A stretch of 64,000 nucleotides of DNA from Aliidiomarina indica (GCF_015354615.1 NZ_JACAVQ010000003.1:186001-250000), one strand, 5' to 3'; shown: positions 28,953 through 40,951, numbered from the stretch's first letter. The notes: generated by a model not told the origin, from the sequence alone. A program made the numbers and translations.

Positions 28953-31094
28953 ATGATCTACCAAGGTACCAACCTTCACGTTGACTTTATTGAGCCAGGA
29001 ATCGCTGAACTTTTGTTCGACGCCCCTGGTTCTGTCAACAAGTTTGACGAAAAAACACTGAATGAGTTCAGTGATGCCCTCGACGCTTTAGCGACCAACA
29101 CTGATTTGAAAGGAGTTTTGGTTCGCAGCAGTAAGCCTACTTTCATTGTCGGCGCAGATATCACCGAGTTCCTTACCTTATTTGCCGACGTTGAGAAAAC
29201 CAAACAATGGGTGCATATGGCCTCACGCGTCTTCGATAAACTCGAAGACTTACCAGTACCCACCATCGCTGCCGTTAACGGCTTTGCTCTCGGTGGCGGC
29301 TGTGAAGCTATCCTCGCCTGTGATTATCGTATTGCCGATGAAACCGCAGTGATTGGACTGCCGGAAGTAAAACTTGGCTTGATTCCAGGTTTCGGTGGAA
29401 CAGTTCGTCTCCCTCGTGTTATTGGTCCTGATAATGCCATGGAAGCTATTACGACCGGCGCCAATCACAAACCAGAAAAGGCGCTAGCCATTGGTTTAGT
29501 CGATGCTGTAGTGAAATCTGATCGCCTCAAAGAAGGCGCATTGACTATGCTGCGCGACGCCATCGCCGGTGAACTCGACTGGAAAGCTAAGCGTCAGCCA
29601 AAACTGGAAGCCCTGAAAGCAAATGACACAGAGAAATTGATGTCATTTAGCACCGCCAAGGGTTTTGTGTGGGCAAAGGCAGGGAAACATTACCCAGCCC
29701 CTCACGCTGCGGTTGAAGTGACTGAGCGGGGCGCAGACAAGGCCCGTGATGAAGCGCTAAATATTGAAAATGAACTCTTCGTTAAGCTTACCCAAACCGA
29801 TGCGGCACGTGCTCAGGTAGGTATTTTCTTAGCTGACCAAGTCGTAAAAGGAAAGAGTAAGAAAGCAGCCAAATCGGCCAGCAAAGACATCAAACGTGCC
29901 GGGGTTCTCGGAGCCGGTATCATGGGTGGTGGTATTGCGTATCAAAGCGCCGTAAAGGGTGTGCCGGTTGTCATGAAAGACATTCGCCGGGAAGCGTTGG
30001 ATCTGGGCCTTGCAGAAGCCTCTAAGATTCTGGGCAAAGGGTTAGAGCGCGGGAAGATTAATCAAAAAGTAGTGGCGAAAACCCTCACCTCCATCACCCC
30101 TACCCTGAATAACAGCGAGCTTGCCGATGTAGATATTATCGTTGAAGCCGTTGTGGAAAATCCGAAGATTAAAGGGTCGGTACTCGCTGAAGTAGAAAAG
30201 GTGGTGAGCAAAGATGCCATCATCACCTCGAACACCTCAACTATTTCTATCGATAAGCTCGCTGAGAACTTAGAAGACCCAAGCCGCTTCTGCGGTATGC
30301 ACTTCTTTAACCCAGTGCATAAAATGCCTTTGGTTGAAATTATTCGCGGAAAGCACACGTCTGATGAAACCATTGCTGCGGTTATCGCTTATGCCATGCG
30401 AATGGGCAAAACACCGATCGTGGTGAATGACTGCCCTGGTTTCTTAGTGAACCGGGTGCTTTTCCCATATTTTGCCGGCTTTAGTCTATTACTCGACGAT
30501 GGTATCGACTTCCCCGGTATCGACAAAGTCATGGAAAAAGAATTTGGCTGGCCCATGGGCCCTGCCTACTTATGTGATGTGGTAGGTCTGGATACGGCAG
30601 ATCATGCAACCCACGTGATGGCGGAAGGCTTCCCAACACGTATGGCACGTGATGAGAAAGGTGCTATTGCCCAGCTTGCCAAAAATGAACGCTACGGACA
30701 GAAAAACGGGAAAGGCTTCTACGAATATAGTGTCGACAAAAAAGGTCGTCCGAAGAAAGTGGTTAATCCGGATGTGTACGACATCATTGGCAAGAAAGAG
30801 GCCTCTGCAGAGAAAGATGAAATCATCGCCCGCTGCATGATCCCCATGGTCAATGAAATGATTCGTTGTCTCGAAGAAGGCATCGTCGATAGTGCAGAAG
30901 AAGCAGATATCGCATTGATCTATGGCCTGGGTTTCCCGCCATTCCGGGGCGGCGCGTTCCGTTATCTAGAAACCGTAGGTTTGAATAAATTTATTGAGTT
31001 AGCCGACAAGTACGCCGATCTGGGCGAGATGTACCAGGTAACTGACGGTTTGCGTGAGAAAGCCAAACATGGCGAATCTTACTTTAAAAGCTAA
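28953..31094 (+). CDS. fadB: Fatty acid oxidation complex alpha subunit
   Basis: 713 residues (E. coli 729); start at [16 protein letters not shown], with GGGAG 8 bp upstream (frame open 19 codons further). Bifunctional: N-terminal crotonase/enoyl-CoA hydratase with [11 protein letters not shown] and catalytic Glu118 and Glu138 (the E. coli Glu119/Glu139 pair), then 3-hydroxyacyl-CoA dehydrogenase with NAD loop [17 protein letters not shown] (about 320) and catalytic His in [16 protein letters not shown]. Forms a heterotetramer with FadA, whose gene follows 18 bp on. Confidence 0.97.
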   Translation: MIYQGTNLHVDFIEPGIAELLFDAPGSVNKFDEKTLNEFSDALDALATNTDLKGVLVRSSKPTFIVGADITEFLTLFADVEKTKQWVHMASRVFDKLEDLPVPTIAAVNGFALGGGCEAILACDYRIADETAVIGLPEVKLGLIPGFGGTVRLPRVIGPDNAMEAITTGANHKPEKALAIGLVDAVVKSDRLKEGALTMLRDAIAGELDWKAKRQPKLEALKANDTEKLMSFSTAKGFVWAKAGKHYPAPHAAVEVTERGADKARDEALNIENELFVKLTQTDAARAQVGIFLADQVVKGKSKKAAKSASKDIKRAGVLGAGIMGGGIAYQSAVKGVPVVMKDIRREALDLGLAEASKILGKGLERGKINQKVVAKTLTSITPTLNNSELADVDIIVEAVVENPKIKGSVLAEVEKVVSKDAIITSNTSTISIDKLAENLEDPSRFCGMHFFNPVHKMPLVEIIRGKHTSDETIAAVIAYAMRMGKTPIVVNDCPGFLVNRVLFPYFAGFSLLLDDGIDFPGIDKVMEKEFGWPMGPAYLCDVVGLDTADHATHVMAEGFPTRMARDEKGAIAQLAKNERYGQKNGKGFYEYSVDKKGRPKKVVNPDVYDIIGKKEASAEKDEIIARCMIPMVNEMIRCLEEGIVDSAEEADIALIYGLGFPPFRGGAFRYLETVGLNKFIELADKYADLGEMYQVTDGLREKAKHGESYFKS

Positions 31095-32276
<1,182 letters not shown>

Positions 32277-32340
32277 GGCGGTGCGTTGGTTCGTGGCCCG
32301 AGTATTTATCAGCACCTGACCAACGCGGTGCATTGGCTAC
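32277..32340. repeat. Dispersed palindromic repeat copy behind fadA
   Basis: GGCGGTGCGTTGG starts at the base after the fadA stop, and CCAACGCGGTGCATTGG follows at 32320-32336, then CTACTC, as in the trkA-trkH repeats. The two parts are in inverted orientation (GCGTTGG...CCAACGC), so the 64 bp can form a larger hairpin. Same family as the copies at 25106 and 60383. Confidence 0.75.
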
Positions 32341-32356
32341 TCGATAAGCGATGTAG

Positions 32357-32384
32357 TTGCCCACAACCCCACAAATAGTATAAT
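32357..32384 (+). promoter_or_regulatory. Predicted sigma-70 promoter of tusA
   Basis: TTGCCC, 16 bp, TATAAT (consensus -10). The start point would fall near 32391, inside the palindrome that ends the fadA transcript, so terminator and tusA promoter overlap. Confidence 0.55.
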
Positions 32385-32386
32385 AG

Positions 32387-32416
32387 AGCCAGTGCTGAAT
32401 TCAGCACTGGCTTTTA
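32387..32416 (+). terminator. Terminator of fadBA, 26-bp perfect palindrome
   Basis: AGCCAGTGCTGAATTCAGCACTGGCT followed by TTTATTTT on the + strand. Located between fadA and tusA. Confidence 0.85.
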
Positions 32417-32441
32417 TTTTCCGTTCACTGAGATATCCGCG

Positions 32442-32684
32442 ATGGCCCCATTTAAAAGTGCAGATCAGGAACTAGATACCCTTGGCCTTCGCTGTCCAGA
32501 ACCGGTCATGATGATTCGCGGCAAAATCCGACACATGGCCAGCGGCGAGAAACTATTGGTGATTGCTGATGATCCGGCAACCAAGCGCGACATCCCTTCC
32601 TTCTGCCGCTTTATGGACCATGAGTTGCTTGCTGAGCAAACCGAAAACGCGCCCTACCTTTACCTCATTCAAAAAGGCGGTTAA
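32442..32684 (+). CDS. tusA: Sulfur carrier protein TusA
   Basis: 80 residues (E. coli 81). Accepts persulfide from IscS and passes it to the TusBCD relay for 2-thiouridine synthesis. Active-site Cys18 in [11 protein letters not shown], the family signature; [14 protein letters not shown] is the usual second half. Has its own predicted promoter behind the fadBA terminator. Confidence 0.96.
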   Translation: MAPFKSADQELDTLGLRCPEPVMMIRGKIRHMASGEKLLVIADDPATKRDIPSFCRFMDHELLAEQTENAPYLYLIQKGG

Positions 32685-32703
32685 CGGCTTTCTTTAGTCT
32701 CTA

Positions 32704-33195
32704 TTACAGGGAGGCTTGCCAAAACTCGGCCTTCCCCATGCTTGCATCCAATTCATAAGGCTTAAATCCGAACTTGCGATAAGCCAACTTTGCCGGCTCA
32801 TTGCCACTTAAAACCTCTAACGTCAGCTTACAGCAACCCCGCGCTTTGGCCTTTTCTGCCACCGCAGCGAGCAATTGTTGGGCGACACCCTGCCCTCGAA
32901 AGCCATCACGCACGGCAATGTCGTGAATATTGCACACGGGGCTAGCAGCAAAAGTGGAAAACCCCTCCACACAATTCACCAAACCGACAGGTTCACCTGC
33001 TTCACTCCACGCTAACAAGCTCCACACATGGGGACGTTTCGCCATTTCCGCGACCAAATTCTCTCGGGTCGCCTGAGGTAACGGGTCACCACCACCCATT
33101 GGATCTTGGGCGTAATGCTCAAGCATACTGAGTAACGCTGCTGCATGGGTTGGACTGCTATAGTCCACCACTTCTATTCGTAACATGTCCCTCAT
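32704..33195 (-). CDS. GNAT family N-acetyltransferase
   Basis: 163 residues if started at MRDMLRIEVV, just after a G-rich AGGGGG; another ATG 9 bp on (MLRIEVVDYS) is equally possible. The acetyl-CoA loop is VRDGFRGQGVAQQLLAAV and the C-terminal part LEVLSGNEPAKLAYRKFGF is typical of GNAT. The open frame extends upstream into the parS-like palindrome, which I take as non-coding. Substrate unknown. Convergent with tusA. Confidence 0.88.
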   Translation of the reverse strand: MRDMLRIEVVDYSSPTHAAALLSMLEHYAQDPMGGGDPLPQATRENLVAEMAKRPHVWSLLAWSEAGEPVGLVNCVEGFSTFAASPVCNIHDIAVRDGFRGQGVAQQLLAAVAEKAKARGCCKLTLEVLSGNEPAKLAYRKFGFKPYELDASMGKAEFWQASL

Positions 33196-33230
33196 ATCCC
33201 CCCTACTGTTTCTGGTTAAACACGAGAGGA

Positions 33231-33246
33231 TGTTCCACATGGAACA
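33231..33246. promoter_or_regulatory. parS-like palindrome, one centre mismatch (CACATG)
   Basis: TGTTCCACATGGAACA, flanked symmetrically by GAGGA and TCCTC so that the whole palindrome is 26 bp. One central base pair differs from TGTTCCACGTGGAACA. Lies in the 63-bp gap between the acetyltransferase and the hydrolase gene. Confidence 0.55.
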
Positions 33247-33258
33247 TCCTCCTTCTGA

Positions 33259-34359
33259 TTAGTTCACGCCTTCGCCGATTTCATCTGTGTTCTCCAGTGT
33301 GCGACCAATAGCCTCATGATCAACCGGCTCGCCTAACCATTGGGAAATACGTGTTCTCTGTTCTTCTGTGCTCATCGCCATAATCACATGAGGATAACGA
33401 TCATATAATTGAATGGTTAGTCCGTGTCGCGCCATGTATTGAGCCTCGAGCATCTGCCTCTGGACACCTTCGTAATCTGAAAACGCCTCTTCACTCAGGG
33501 GCTTGAATAACGCCAATATCTCTTGGCTAGGAGCAATGGAATCGTTATTCGAAAGTAATATTAAACTATTCTCTGGGATATAGCGGATGCGATTTTCTAG
33601 TCGTAGTTCATCACGCTCTACCGGGGTTTTGCTCATTACCCGCTGAAGTGCCGTATCAAAGCTGCGTTGGGGTATTCCTCGCATCAACCAACGATCGCCA
33701 CGCATTCCGATGAACATGGCGTTCGCTGCGCTTTCAAAGTCCAACATAGGCGCAACTAAAATCGTTCCACTGACATCGTGGCCAGATTCAGATTGCATAC
33801 GATTAAACTCAGTAACCCCCAACACACCCATAGAGACCCCTGCGGTGATCAAAGGTCGCTCTGGAAACTCACGGGCGATATACTCGACCAATGCAGAAAT
33901 ACCGTGGAGTCCAAATTCAAAGGGGGGATGCTCTGTGGGCCCAGAATTCACCAAAACTGGATAGCCTAAAGCGCGAAAATGCATCCCTAACGGCGCGGCG
34001 CCAGACACCGATGAAGTACCATAACCAGGGAAAATGATCACCAAGGGCTTATCTGCGTCGGTTGCCGGAGGAAAATCAAAACGCCCCTCTTCCGATAAAT
34101 CAATATCGCGATCACCGTCACGCAAACTGAGGTTTGCGCGCCAAGAAAAACCCTCAAGAGGCATCCCACCGGACAAATCGAGAAAATGGGCACAGCCTTC
34201 CTGATTGCAATACCGCACTTGGTTGTCAGCAAAATGTTCAGTGATCTGCTGCATCCCTCGAACGTTATGCACATCTGTCGTCATCTTGCGCTCAATAACT
34301 GCGGCGCATCCTGTGAGCAATCCCAACATCACCAAAAGAGCAATACTTAGTCGCATCAT
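33259..34359 (-). CDS. Alpha/beta-hydrolase-like lipoprotein
   Basis: 366 residues from the first of two adjacent ATGs (AGGAG 9 bp upstream). A lipoprotein signal MMRLSIALLVMLGLLTGC ends in the lipobox LTGC. The body has an alpha/beta-hydrolase pattern: oxyanion-type strand LVIIFPGYGTSSVSGA, nucleophile elbow GVSMGVLG, and a late DRYPHVIMAMS as possible catalytic His. Substrate unknown; it may be an outer-membrane-attached esterase. 32 bp after tag on the same strand, so likely one operon. Confidence 0.75.
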   Translation of the reverse strand: MMRLSIALLVMLGLLTGCAAVIERKMTTDVHNVRGMQQITEHFADNQVRYCNQEGCAHFLDLSGGMPLEGFSWRANLSLRDGDRDIDLSEEGRFDFPPATDADKPLVIIFPGYGTSSVSGAAPLGMHFRALGYPVLVNSGPTEHPPFEFGLHGISALVEYIAREFPERPLITAGVSMGVLGVTEFNRMQSESGHDVSGTILVAPMLDFESAANAMFIGMRGDRWLMRGIPQRSFDTALQRVMSKTPVERDELRLENRIRYIPENSLILLSNNDSIAPSQEILALFKPLSEEAFSDYEGVQRQMLEAQYMARHGLTIQLYDRYPHVIMAMSTEEQRTRISQWLGEPVDHEAIGRTLENTDEIGEGVN

Positions 34360-34391
34360 GCGTGCTTCTCCTATCCTTAATTTTAATGAAT

Positions 34392-34988
34392 CTATCGTTT
34401 GCTTGTATCGCGAAAATCGCAACCCAACAGGTGATCATTCACCATCCCCACCGCTTGCATAAAGGCATAGCAGATGGTTGGCCCCACAAAGTTAAAACCT
34501 GCTTTACGCAGCGCTTTCGACATCGCTTGTGATTCTGGGGTCTGCGTTGGAACATCAGCCATGGATTGAGGCGTATTCTGCTTCGCTTTGCCGCCGACAA
34601 ATTGCCATAACCAATGGGAAAAATCGATGCCCTGTGCCTGCAATCCCATATAAGCATCGGCATTACGGAATATGGATTCGATTTTTAGCCGATTTCTAAC
34701 AATTCCTGCGTTCTGCATTTGCTCCGCGATAAAAGCATCTCGTTTTGCCCCTTGCACCGCTGCAAGTTGAACCGGATTAAATCCCAAAAACGCTTCTTCA
34801 TAGGCTTTTTGTTTCCGCAAAATGGTAATCCAGCTTAACCCCGCTTGTTGTCCATCTAAGCAAAGCTTGGCGAATAATTCCTGAGCATCAACAACAGGTT
34901 TGCCCCATACTTCATCGTGATATTGTTGGTAATCGGGAGCGTCACCACACCACGGACAACGATTTCTTGACGGATCCGGTGCATTCAC
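34392..34988 (-). CDS. tag: DNA-3-methyladenine glycosylase I
   Basis: 198 residues from a GTG start preceded by AGGGAG 7 bp upstream (an ATG 27 bp earlier is in frame but poorly placed). Removes 3-methyladenine from alkylated DNA. Visible: zinc Cys in RNRCPWCGDAPDYQQYHDEVWG, LDGQQAGLSWITILRKQKAYEEAFLGFNP, and the C-terminal zinc ligands in MVNDHLLGCDFR. Divergent from glyQ across 98 bp, which contains a TATAAT at 35025 probably serving glyQ. Confidence 0.94.
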   Translation of the reverse strand: MNAPDPSRNRCPWCGDAPDYQQYHDEVWGKPVVDAQELFAKLCLDGQQAGLSWITILRKQKAYEEAFLGFNPVQLAAVQGAKRDAFIAEQMQNAGIVRNRLKIESIFRNADAYMGLQAQGIDFSHWLWQFVGGKAKQNTPQSMADVPTQTPESQAMSKALRKAGFNFVGPTICYAFMQAVGMVNDHLLGCDFRDTSKR

Positions 34989-35086
34989 GGCTATTCTCCC
35001 TGTAAATCGACGCAATGGTCAGGGTATAATCACACAAATCCCGGGTGCTTTACAGCACACATTCGGCCGAATTGAGTGGGAACTCC

Positions 35087-36004
35087 ATGGAAAAATTTGA
35101 TGTAAAAACATTTCAGGGCTTGATTCTTGCCCTGCAAGATTATTGGGCTCAACAAGGATGCGCGATTGTGCAGCCTTTAGATATGGAAGTGGGCGCGGGT
35201 ACATTCCACCCCATGACTTTTTTGCGCTCGATCGGACCGGAGCCAGCGAGCTTTGCTTATGTGCAGCCGTGTCGGCGTCCAACGGATGGTCGCTATGGAG
35301 AAAATCCAAACCGCCTGCAACACTACTATCAGTTTCAGGTACTGATGAAGCCTTCGCCTGACGATATTCAAGAGCTCTACTTAGGCTCCCTGAAACTATT
35401 GGGCTTTGATCCATTAGTTCACGATATCCGCTTTGTAGAAGACAACTGGGAATCACCGACCTTAGGTGCCTGGGGCTTAGGCTGGGAAGTGTGGTTAAAC
35501 GGCATGGAAGTGACCCAGTTTACCTACTTCCAACAAGTAGGTGGACTTGAGTGTCGGCCCGTCGCCGGCGAGATCACCTATGGTTTAGAGCGCCTCGCCA
35601 TGTACATTCAGGGCGTCGATAGTATCTACGATTTAGTGTGGACCACGGGCCCTCGGGGCACTATCTATTATCGCGACGTCTTTCATCAAAACGAAGTGGA
35701 GCAATCCGCGTATAACTTCGAGTATGCCGATGTCGATGTGCTCTTCGCTCGCTTCGATTCTTGTGAAAAAGAGTGTGAATTGTTGATTGCCAACAATCTA
35801 CCATTGCCCGCGTATGAACAAGTGATGCGCGCATCTCACGCGTTTAACCTCCTTGATGCGCGTCACGCCATTTCTGTTACCGAGCGTCAGCGTTATATTC
35901 TTCGTGTTCGCACCATGGCAAAAGCCTGTGCCGAAGCATACTTTGCTGCACGGGAGGCACTTGGCTTCCCGCTTGCCCAGGATCAGGGAGGAGCCTCCGC
36001 ATGA
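35087..36004 (+). CDS. glyQ: Glycine-tRNA ligase alpha subunit
   Basis: 305 residues from [25 protein letters not shown] (frame open 14 codons upstream). Class II synthetase catalytic subunit; family signature [51 protein letters not shown]. Forms an alpha2-beta2 enzyme with GlyS, whose ATG overlaps its TGA. Confidence 0.97.
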   Translation: MEKFDVKTFQGLILALQDYWAQQGCAIVQPLDMEVGAGTFHPMTFLRSIGPEPASFAYVQPCRRPTDGRYGENPNRLQHYYQFQVLMKPSPDDIQELYLGSLKLLGFDPLVHDIRFVEDNWESPTLGAWGLGWEVWLNGMEVTQFTYFQQVGGLECRPVAGEITYGLERLAMYIQGVDSIYDLVWTTGPRGTIYYRDVFHQNEVEQSAYNFEYADVDVLFARFDSCEKECELLIANNLPLPAYEQVMRASHAFNLLDARHAISVTERQRYILRVRTMAKACAEAYFAAREALGFPLAQDQGGASA

Positions 36005-38076
36005 GCATTGAAACCAACGATTTACTCATCGAGTTAGGTACAGAGGAACTACCACCGAAAGCGCTGAAAAGCTTAAGTGATGCTTTCACCCAGGGCATAG
36101 TCGCGCAACTCGAAAGCGCGCGCCTAAGCTATGAGCAGGTACGTTCTTTCGCTTCGCCACGCCGCTTGGCGGTGTGTGTGGAAGGCGTGCAAACAGCGCA
36201 AGCGGATGAAGTCGTCGAAAAACGTGGTCCTGCCGTACAAGCGGCCTTTGATCAAGACGGCAACCCCACCAAAGCGGCCCAAGGTTGGGCACGCGGTGTC
36301 GGTATTGACGTTGCCGACGCCCAGCGCCTCAGCACGGATAAGGGCGAATGGTTGATGTATGAAGCTACCGTAAAAGGAAAATCCTTACCTGAGTTAGTAC
36401 AGGGCATGATTGAAGCGGCAGTGAAACAGCTTCCAATTCCTAAAACCATGCGTTGGGGTTCTGGTAGCCACCAATTTATTCGTCCTCTGCATCGCCTTAC
36501 GGTTTTATTGGGCCAGCAGGTTATTCCCGCGGAGCTATTTGGCATTCAAAGCTCAAATAAGGTGACCGGTCATCGATTTCATCATCCGACCGACGTCACT
36601 GTGCCCCATGCCAAGCAATATGCCGATGTCTTGCGCGAGGCCCATGTGATTGCCGACTTTGCCGAACGTAAAGGGATGATTCAGCAATCGGTGATTGAGC
36701 TCGCAGAAGCAGAGAATGGTATTCCTGTTTGGGATGAGGATTTAGTGGATGAGGTCACCTCATTGGTGGAATATCCAGTGGCCTTAGTGGCCGGATTCGA
36801 TGCGTCTTTTTTAGCGGTGCCGAAAGAAGCACTGATTTACACCATGAAAGACGATCAGCGTTACTTTCCGCTAATCGATGGGGAAAACAACCTGCTGCCG
36901 CGTTTTATCTTTATCAGTAATATTCAAAGTAGTGACCCAATACAAGTTACGTCTGGTAACGAAAAAGTAATTCGCCCTCGCCTTGCGGATGCGCAGTTCT
37001 TTTTTGAAACAGACAAGAAAACGCCGTTGGCGAATCGCCTTGAGAAACTTGATTCGGTGCTTTTCCAAAAAGAATTGGGCTCTATTGGTGATAAAGCGCG
37101 CCGCATCGCTGCCAACGCGAAAGCCATTGCCTCGGCCCTAAACGCCGATGCCAATGCTGCAGAACGGGCCGGTTTGTTGGCAAAAGCCGATCTAGTGACC
37201 AATATGGTCATGGAGTTCCCCGAGGTTCAAGGGGTGATGGGAATGCACTACGCCCGTCACGATGGCGAGCCAGAGTTAGTTGCTGAGGCCATAGAGGCGC
37301 ACTATCGTCCTCGCTTTGCCGGCGATGAATTGCCAATAAGCAACGAAGGTTGTGCGGTGGCCTTAGCCGATAAGCTCGATACCTTGGTGGGGATTTTTGC
37401 TATTGGCCAAACCCCGAAAGGCGATCGTGACCCCTTTGGTTTGCGCCGTGCCGCGATTGGCATGCTGCGTATTCTGGTAGAAAAAGAACTCAATCTCGAT
37501 TTAAATATGCTGGTGAAAACAGCCATAGAATCCTACGGTAATTTGGTCAAAGCACCGAGTGAGGTACAGGATCAGGTCGTCGATTTCTTATTGGGCCGCT
37601 TCCGTGCCTGGTATCAAGATCAGCAGATTCCGGTAGATGTCATTCAAGCGGTGTTAGCCCGTCGCCCGACCATTGCGCTTGATTTCGACCGTCGCGTTAA
37701 AGCTGTGAGTGAGTTTCGAGCTAACCCACAAGCGGAAGCGCTAGCGGCTGCCAATAAGCGAGTCAGCAATATTCTCAGCAAAGCCGACGCTGTTAGCCAA
37801 GCTATCGATGAGAGCCTGCTGACGGAAACCGCAGAGAAAGCTCTATACAGCGCACTGCAAGGCATTCGTGACCAAGTACAGGGTGCTGCAGAGTCGGGTG
37901 ACTATGCAGCAGCGTTAACAGCGCTTGCGACCTTGCGGGAGCCGGTTGACACCTTCTTTGATGACGTCATGGTGAATGCGGACGATGCAGATATTCGCGC
38001 AAACCGCCTCGCGCTGCTCAATCAATTACGTAATCAGTTTTTAAATATTGCAGATATCTCATTACTGCAAAGTTAA
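36001..38076 (+). CDS. glyS: Glycine-tRNA ligase beta subunit
   Basis: 691 residues (E. coli 689). N-terminal [21 protein letters not shown] is the family start; tRNA-recognition and HD-like regions follow and the C-terminal anticodon-binding domain covers about the last 120 residues. Overlaps glyQ by 4 bp and is followed by a strong terminator. Confidence 0.97.
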   Translation: MSIETNDLLIELGTEELPPKALKSLSDAFTQGIVAQLESARLSYEQVRSFASPRRLAVCVEGVQTAQADEVVEKRGPAVQAAFDQDGNPTKAAQGWARGVGIDVADAQRLSTDKGEWLMYEATVKGKSLPELVQGMIEAAVKQLPIPKTMRWGSGSHQFIRPLHRLTVLLGQQVIPAELFGIQSSNKVTGHRFHHPTDVTVPHAKQYADVLREAHVIADFAERKGMIQQSVIELAEAENGIPVWDEDLVDEVTSLVEYPVALVAGFDASFLAVPKEALIYTMKDDQRYFPLIDGENNLLPRFIFISNIQSSDPIQVTSGNEKVIRPRLADAQFFFETDKKTPLANRLEKLDSVLFQKELGSIGDKARRIAANAKAIASALNADANAAERAGLLAKADLVTNMVMEFPEVQGVMGMHYARHDGEPELVAEAIEAHYRPRFAGDELPISNEGCAVALADKLDTLVGIFAIGQTPKGDRDPFGLRRAAIGMLRILVEKELNLDLNMLVKTAIESYGNLVKAPSEVQDQVVDFLLGRFRAWYQDQQIPVDVIQAVLARRPTIALDFDRRVKAVSEFRANPQAEALAAANKRVSNILSKADAVSQAIDESLLTETAEKALYSALQGIRDQVQGAAESGDYAAALTALATLREPVDTFFDDVMVNADDADIRANRLALLNQLRNQFLNIADISLLQS

Positions 38077-38109
38077 GCTGCGTTTGATGTTCATACTGTA
38101 AAACAGCGA

Positions 38110-38139
38110 AGCCCCAACCACCGTGTTGGGGCTTTTTTT
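38110..38139 (+). terminator. Rho-independent terminator of glyQS
   Basis: AGCCCCAAC, loop CACCGT, GTTGGGGCT and a run of seven T. Confidence 0.93.
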
Positions 38140-38271
38140 ATGGTGGGTGCTATCGACGTTGTCACCCTTTCTTTAATTAATACGTTAATTCAATTAATTA
38201 GGGCCTAGATCAATAGATCACAGGAGGGAATTCGATACTATACTTGGGTAAATCTCTGATTGAGGATTGCC

Positions 38272-39279
38272 ATGAAAATCGCATTTTTTAGCAGCAAAAC
38301 CTACGACCGAAATTCATTTACTCAGGCTAACGCCGGTCATGCCCACGACATGACATTCTTTGAGTTGCCGCTCAATCAAGACTCTGCGAAGTTAGCACAG
38401 GGTTACACTGCCGTTTGTGTTTTCGTCAATGACATCGTGAACAAGCACGTGCTTGAGCTTTTGAAAGCCGGTGGCACCGAGCTTATTGTGTTGCGCTGCG
38501 CTGGCTTTAATAACGTCGACTTGGTAACCGCAGAACAACTGGGAATTACCGTAGCACGCGTTCCCGCCTATTCCCCCCACGCGGTAGCGGAGCACGCCTT
38601 GGCGTTAATACTCACCCTGAATCGTAAAACCCATCGTGCATACAATCGCGTGCGCGAAGGGAATTTCGCGCTAGATGGATTGCTCGGCTTTGATCTTGCG
38701 GGTAAAACCGTGGGAGTTGTGGGTGCAGGTAAGATTGGCCTTATATTTGCGCGTATTATGCACGCTATGGGATGTCATGTGTTAGTAAGCGACCCAGAGC
38801 CAAGCGAGGAAGCGCAAGCGGAGTTTCAGTTAGCGTCTATGGCGGATCTGATTGCCAACGCCGATATTATTTCTTTGCATTGCCCGCTGACACCACAAAC
38901 ACATCATCTTATTAATGCAGAAGTGCTAGACGCCTGCAAGAAGGGCGTGATGCTAATAAACACTAGTCGCGGCAAAATGGTGGATACCAAGGCGGCCATC
39001 CAAGCGCTTAAATCCGGGCAATTGGGCGCCCTAGGATTAGATGTTTACGAAGAAGAAGGCGATTTGTTTTTCTCGGATCTCTCCTCACAAGTCATTCAAG
39101 ATGATGTGTTTATGCGTCTACTCACCTTCCCTAATGTTCTGATTACAGGTCATCAAGGCTTCTTTACCCGTGAGGCGTTGAAAAACATTGCCGATACCAC
39201 CCTTGGTAACGTATCCGCGTTTCAACATGGGGTTGGTCACTTGTATCAGGTTACTGCAGAGAAACTTGCAGGCCATTAA
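38272..39279 (+). CDS. ldhA: D-lactate dehydrogenase (2-hydroxyacid dehydrogenase family)
   Basis: 335 residues from ATG with GAGG 6 bp upstream (a TTG start 12 bp earlier is unlikely). Closely resembles fermentative Ldh[12 protein letters not shown] (substrate Arg region), NAD loop [38 protein letters not shown], acidic EEEGDLFF stretch, and [11 protein letters not shown] carrying the catalytic His. Converts pyruvate and NADH to D-lactate. Its stop TAA overlaps the permease ATG (TAATG), so the enzyme and a lactate transporter are made together. Confidence 0.9.
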   Translation: MKIAFFSSKTYDRNSFTQANAGHAHDMTFFELPLNQDSAKLAQGYTAVCVFVNDIVNKHVLELLKAGGTELIVLRCAGFNNVDLVTAEQLGITVARVPAYSPHAVAEHALALILTLNRKTHRAYNRVREGNFALDGLLGFDLAGKTVGVVGAGKIGLIFARIMHAMGCHVLVSDPEPSEEAQAEFQLASMADLIANADIISLHCPLTPQTHHLINAEVLDACKKGVMLINTSRGKMVDTKAAIQALKSGQLGALGLDVYEEEGDLFFSDLSSQVIQDDVFMRLLTFPNVLITGHQGFFTREALKNIADTTLGNVSAFQHGVGHLYQVTAEKLAGH

Positions 39280-40841
39280 TGGATAGCCCTGTTCTATTTA
39301 TCTTCGCCCTATGTATGCCGTTTATCGTTATTTTGGTCGGCATGATAGGCCTGCGTTGGAGCGCCCTGAAAGCGGGCTTTATCTCTTTCTGTATGAGCGT
39401 GGCTGTGCTACCAAGCTTGCTTGGGGTGAGCTTGCATGGGATGGCGTCAGATATCGTTCCCGGCTCTGCCCTTGAGAGTTTGATAACAAGCATCAGCATA
39501 TTGTGGATTATTTTTGGCGCCCTCTGTATCTTCTATTTGCAACAAGCCACAGGGGCACTAAAAGCCATTCAAGATCTGCTTGCGCGGTTGCATCCGGACC
39601 CACGGGTAAGCGGCCTATTTGTAGCCTGGTTCTTTTCTCTATTTATGGAAGGCGCTGCAGGATTTGGTACCTCAGCCGCCCTTGCCGCTCCCTTTTTGGT
39701 CGCCGCAGGATACCGGCCAGTGATGGCTGTGGTACTCGCGTTATGGGGACATAGTTTAGGGGTTATGTTTGGTGCCGTGGGTACGCCTGTCATTACCCAG
39801 TCCATTCTGTTACAGCATTCTGAGTTACTGCTTGCACAAGCAGCGGTACCCTTTGCATGGCCTGCTGGCTTTGTACTTGCAATAGCGTTGTGTTGGTTCT
39901 GTTTTGTCCACTACCAACATCAAGGCGCGCCGTTGACGACTCACCGAAACGGAGTTCATCGAAGTCATGTCGTTGCCATGGGCAGTTTCGCCGCGCTCAC
40001 TTTTCTGCTGCCGTTTACCCTGTTCGCGATTTGGACCGGCCCTGAACTTCCCTCCTTGCTCGGTGCTATTCTAGGGGGTTCTGCTTTTATACTAGGGATG
40101 CGCTTCGTATCCAAACCAGATGCGATGATAAAGTCGGAACTGGATACCCGCACTGAATCCAGCATGGGTGCCATGAAAGCTTTGGCACCCTATCTTATAT
40201 TAATTGCACTCGTTCTCGTTACCCGTCTTGAGCCTTCGATAAAGGTCTACCTGCAATCTATGACATTGATGTGGCAGTGGCGTGGCTACTCAGGGTCTTT
40301 TGCCTATGCCTATCATCCAGGCACCATGTTGCTCTTGGCTTTCGTACTGGCGTCCCTCGTGCAAAGGGCAACCCCGTCCCAACTAGGTCGCGCCATAACA
40401 AACGCCGCGGTAAGGTTACTTTTCGTATCTGCGGCGCTATTTGTCATGATTCTGTTGTCGCGTGTGCTGTTGCATCTTGGCGCCATCGCGTTGTTAGGTG
40501 AGTATGTTGCTGCCTTTACCGGGGCCGCCTGGCCGTTCTGGTCGGTGTGGATTGGTGTACTCGGCACCTTTATTACCGGGTCGGCCACGTCATCCAATAT
40601 CCTGTTCAGCGAATTTCAGCAATCTGCTGCGCATGCTTCCGGGAACCCTACCTTCCCATTGCTGGGTGCGCAAACTTACGGCGCCGCCATAGGCAACATG
40701 ATTTGCCCTCATAACATTATTGCTGCCGGCGCCACGGTGAACATTCAAGGTCAGGAAGGCCAAGTGATGCGCTTTACCCTTCCGATGGCGGCGTTGTTGG
40801 CGTCCATTGGCGGTATTACCGCGATGGTGCTCACATGGTAG
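39279..40841 (+). CDS. L-lactate permease family transporter (LctP/LldP)
   Basis: 520 residues with about 12 or more membrane helices. LctP-family hallmarks: FSLFMEGAAGFGTSAALAAPFLVAAGY, ALWGHSLGVMFGAVGTPV, GTFITGSATSSNILFSEFQQSAA and GAAIGNMICPHNIIAAGATVN. Family members import lactate or glycolate with protons. The one-base overlap with ldhA suggests that it handles the lactate made or used by that enzyme; direction and stereospecificity are inferred only. Confidence 0.88.
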   Translation: MDSPVLFIFALCMPFIVILVGMIGLRWSALKAGFISFCMSVAVLPSLLGVSLHGMASDIVPGSALESLITSISILWIIFGALCIFYLQQATGALKAIQDLLARLHPDPRVSGLFVAWFFSLFMEGAAGFGTSAALAAPFLVAAGYRPVMAVVLALWGHSLGVMFGAVGTPVITQSILLQHSELLLAQAAVPFAWPAGFVLAIALCWFCFVHYQHQGAPLTTHRNGVHRSHVVAMGSFAALTFLLPFTLFAIWTGPELPSLLGAILGGSAFILGMRFVSKPDAMIKSELDTRTESSMGAMKALAPYLILIALVLVTRLEPSIKVYLQSMTLMWQWRGYSGSFAYAYHPGTMLLLAFVLASLVQRATPSQLGRAITNAAVRLLFVSAALFVMILLSRVLLHLGAIALLGEYVAAFTGAAWPFWSVWIGVLGTFITGSATSSNILFSEFQQSAAHASGNPTFPLLGAQTYGAAIGNMICPHNIIAAGATVNIQGQEGQVMRFTLPMAALLASIGGITAMVLTW

Positions 40842-40865
40842 TGGTGGGCCAAGGGCTAAACAAAC

Positions 40866-40897
40866 AAAAAGGCAGACCCTGAGGGTCTGCCTTTTTT
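40866..40897. terminator. Bidirectional terminator between lactate permease and gyrB
   Basis: AAAAAGGCAGACCC, loop TGA, GGGTCTGCCTTTTTT: strong stem with T runs on both strands, between convergent genes. Confidence 0.93.
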
Positions 40898-40935
40898 ATA
40901 GGTTTCATTGTGTCGGCTGCATGTTCTACATGCGA

Positions 40936-40951
40936 TGTTCCACGTGGAACA
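40936..40951. promoter_or_regulatory. parS site (ParB centromere), perfect form, between lctP and gyrB
   Basis: TGTTCCACGTGGAACA, extended by GCGA/TCGC to a 24-bp palindrome. This is the C/G variant of parS (consensus TGTTTCACGTGAAACA) of the type known in Pseudomonas. It lies in non-coding DNA 17 bp past the gyrB stop. Confidence 0.75.
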
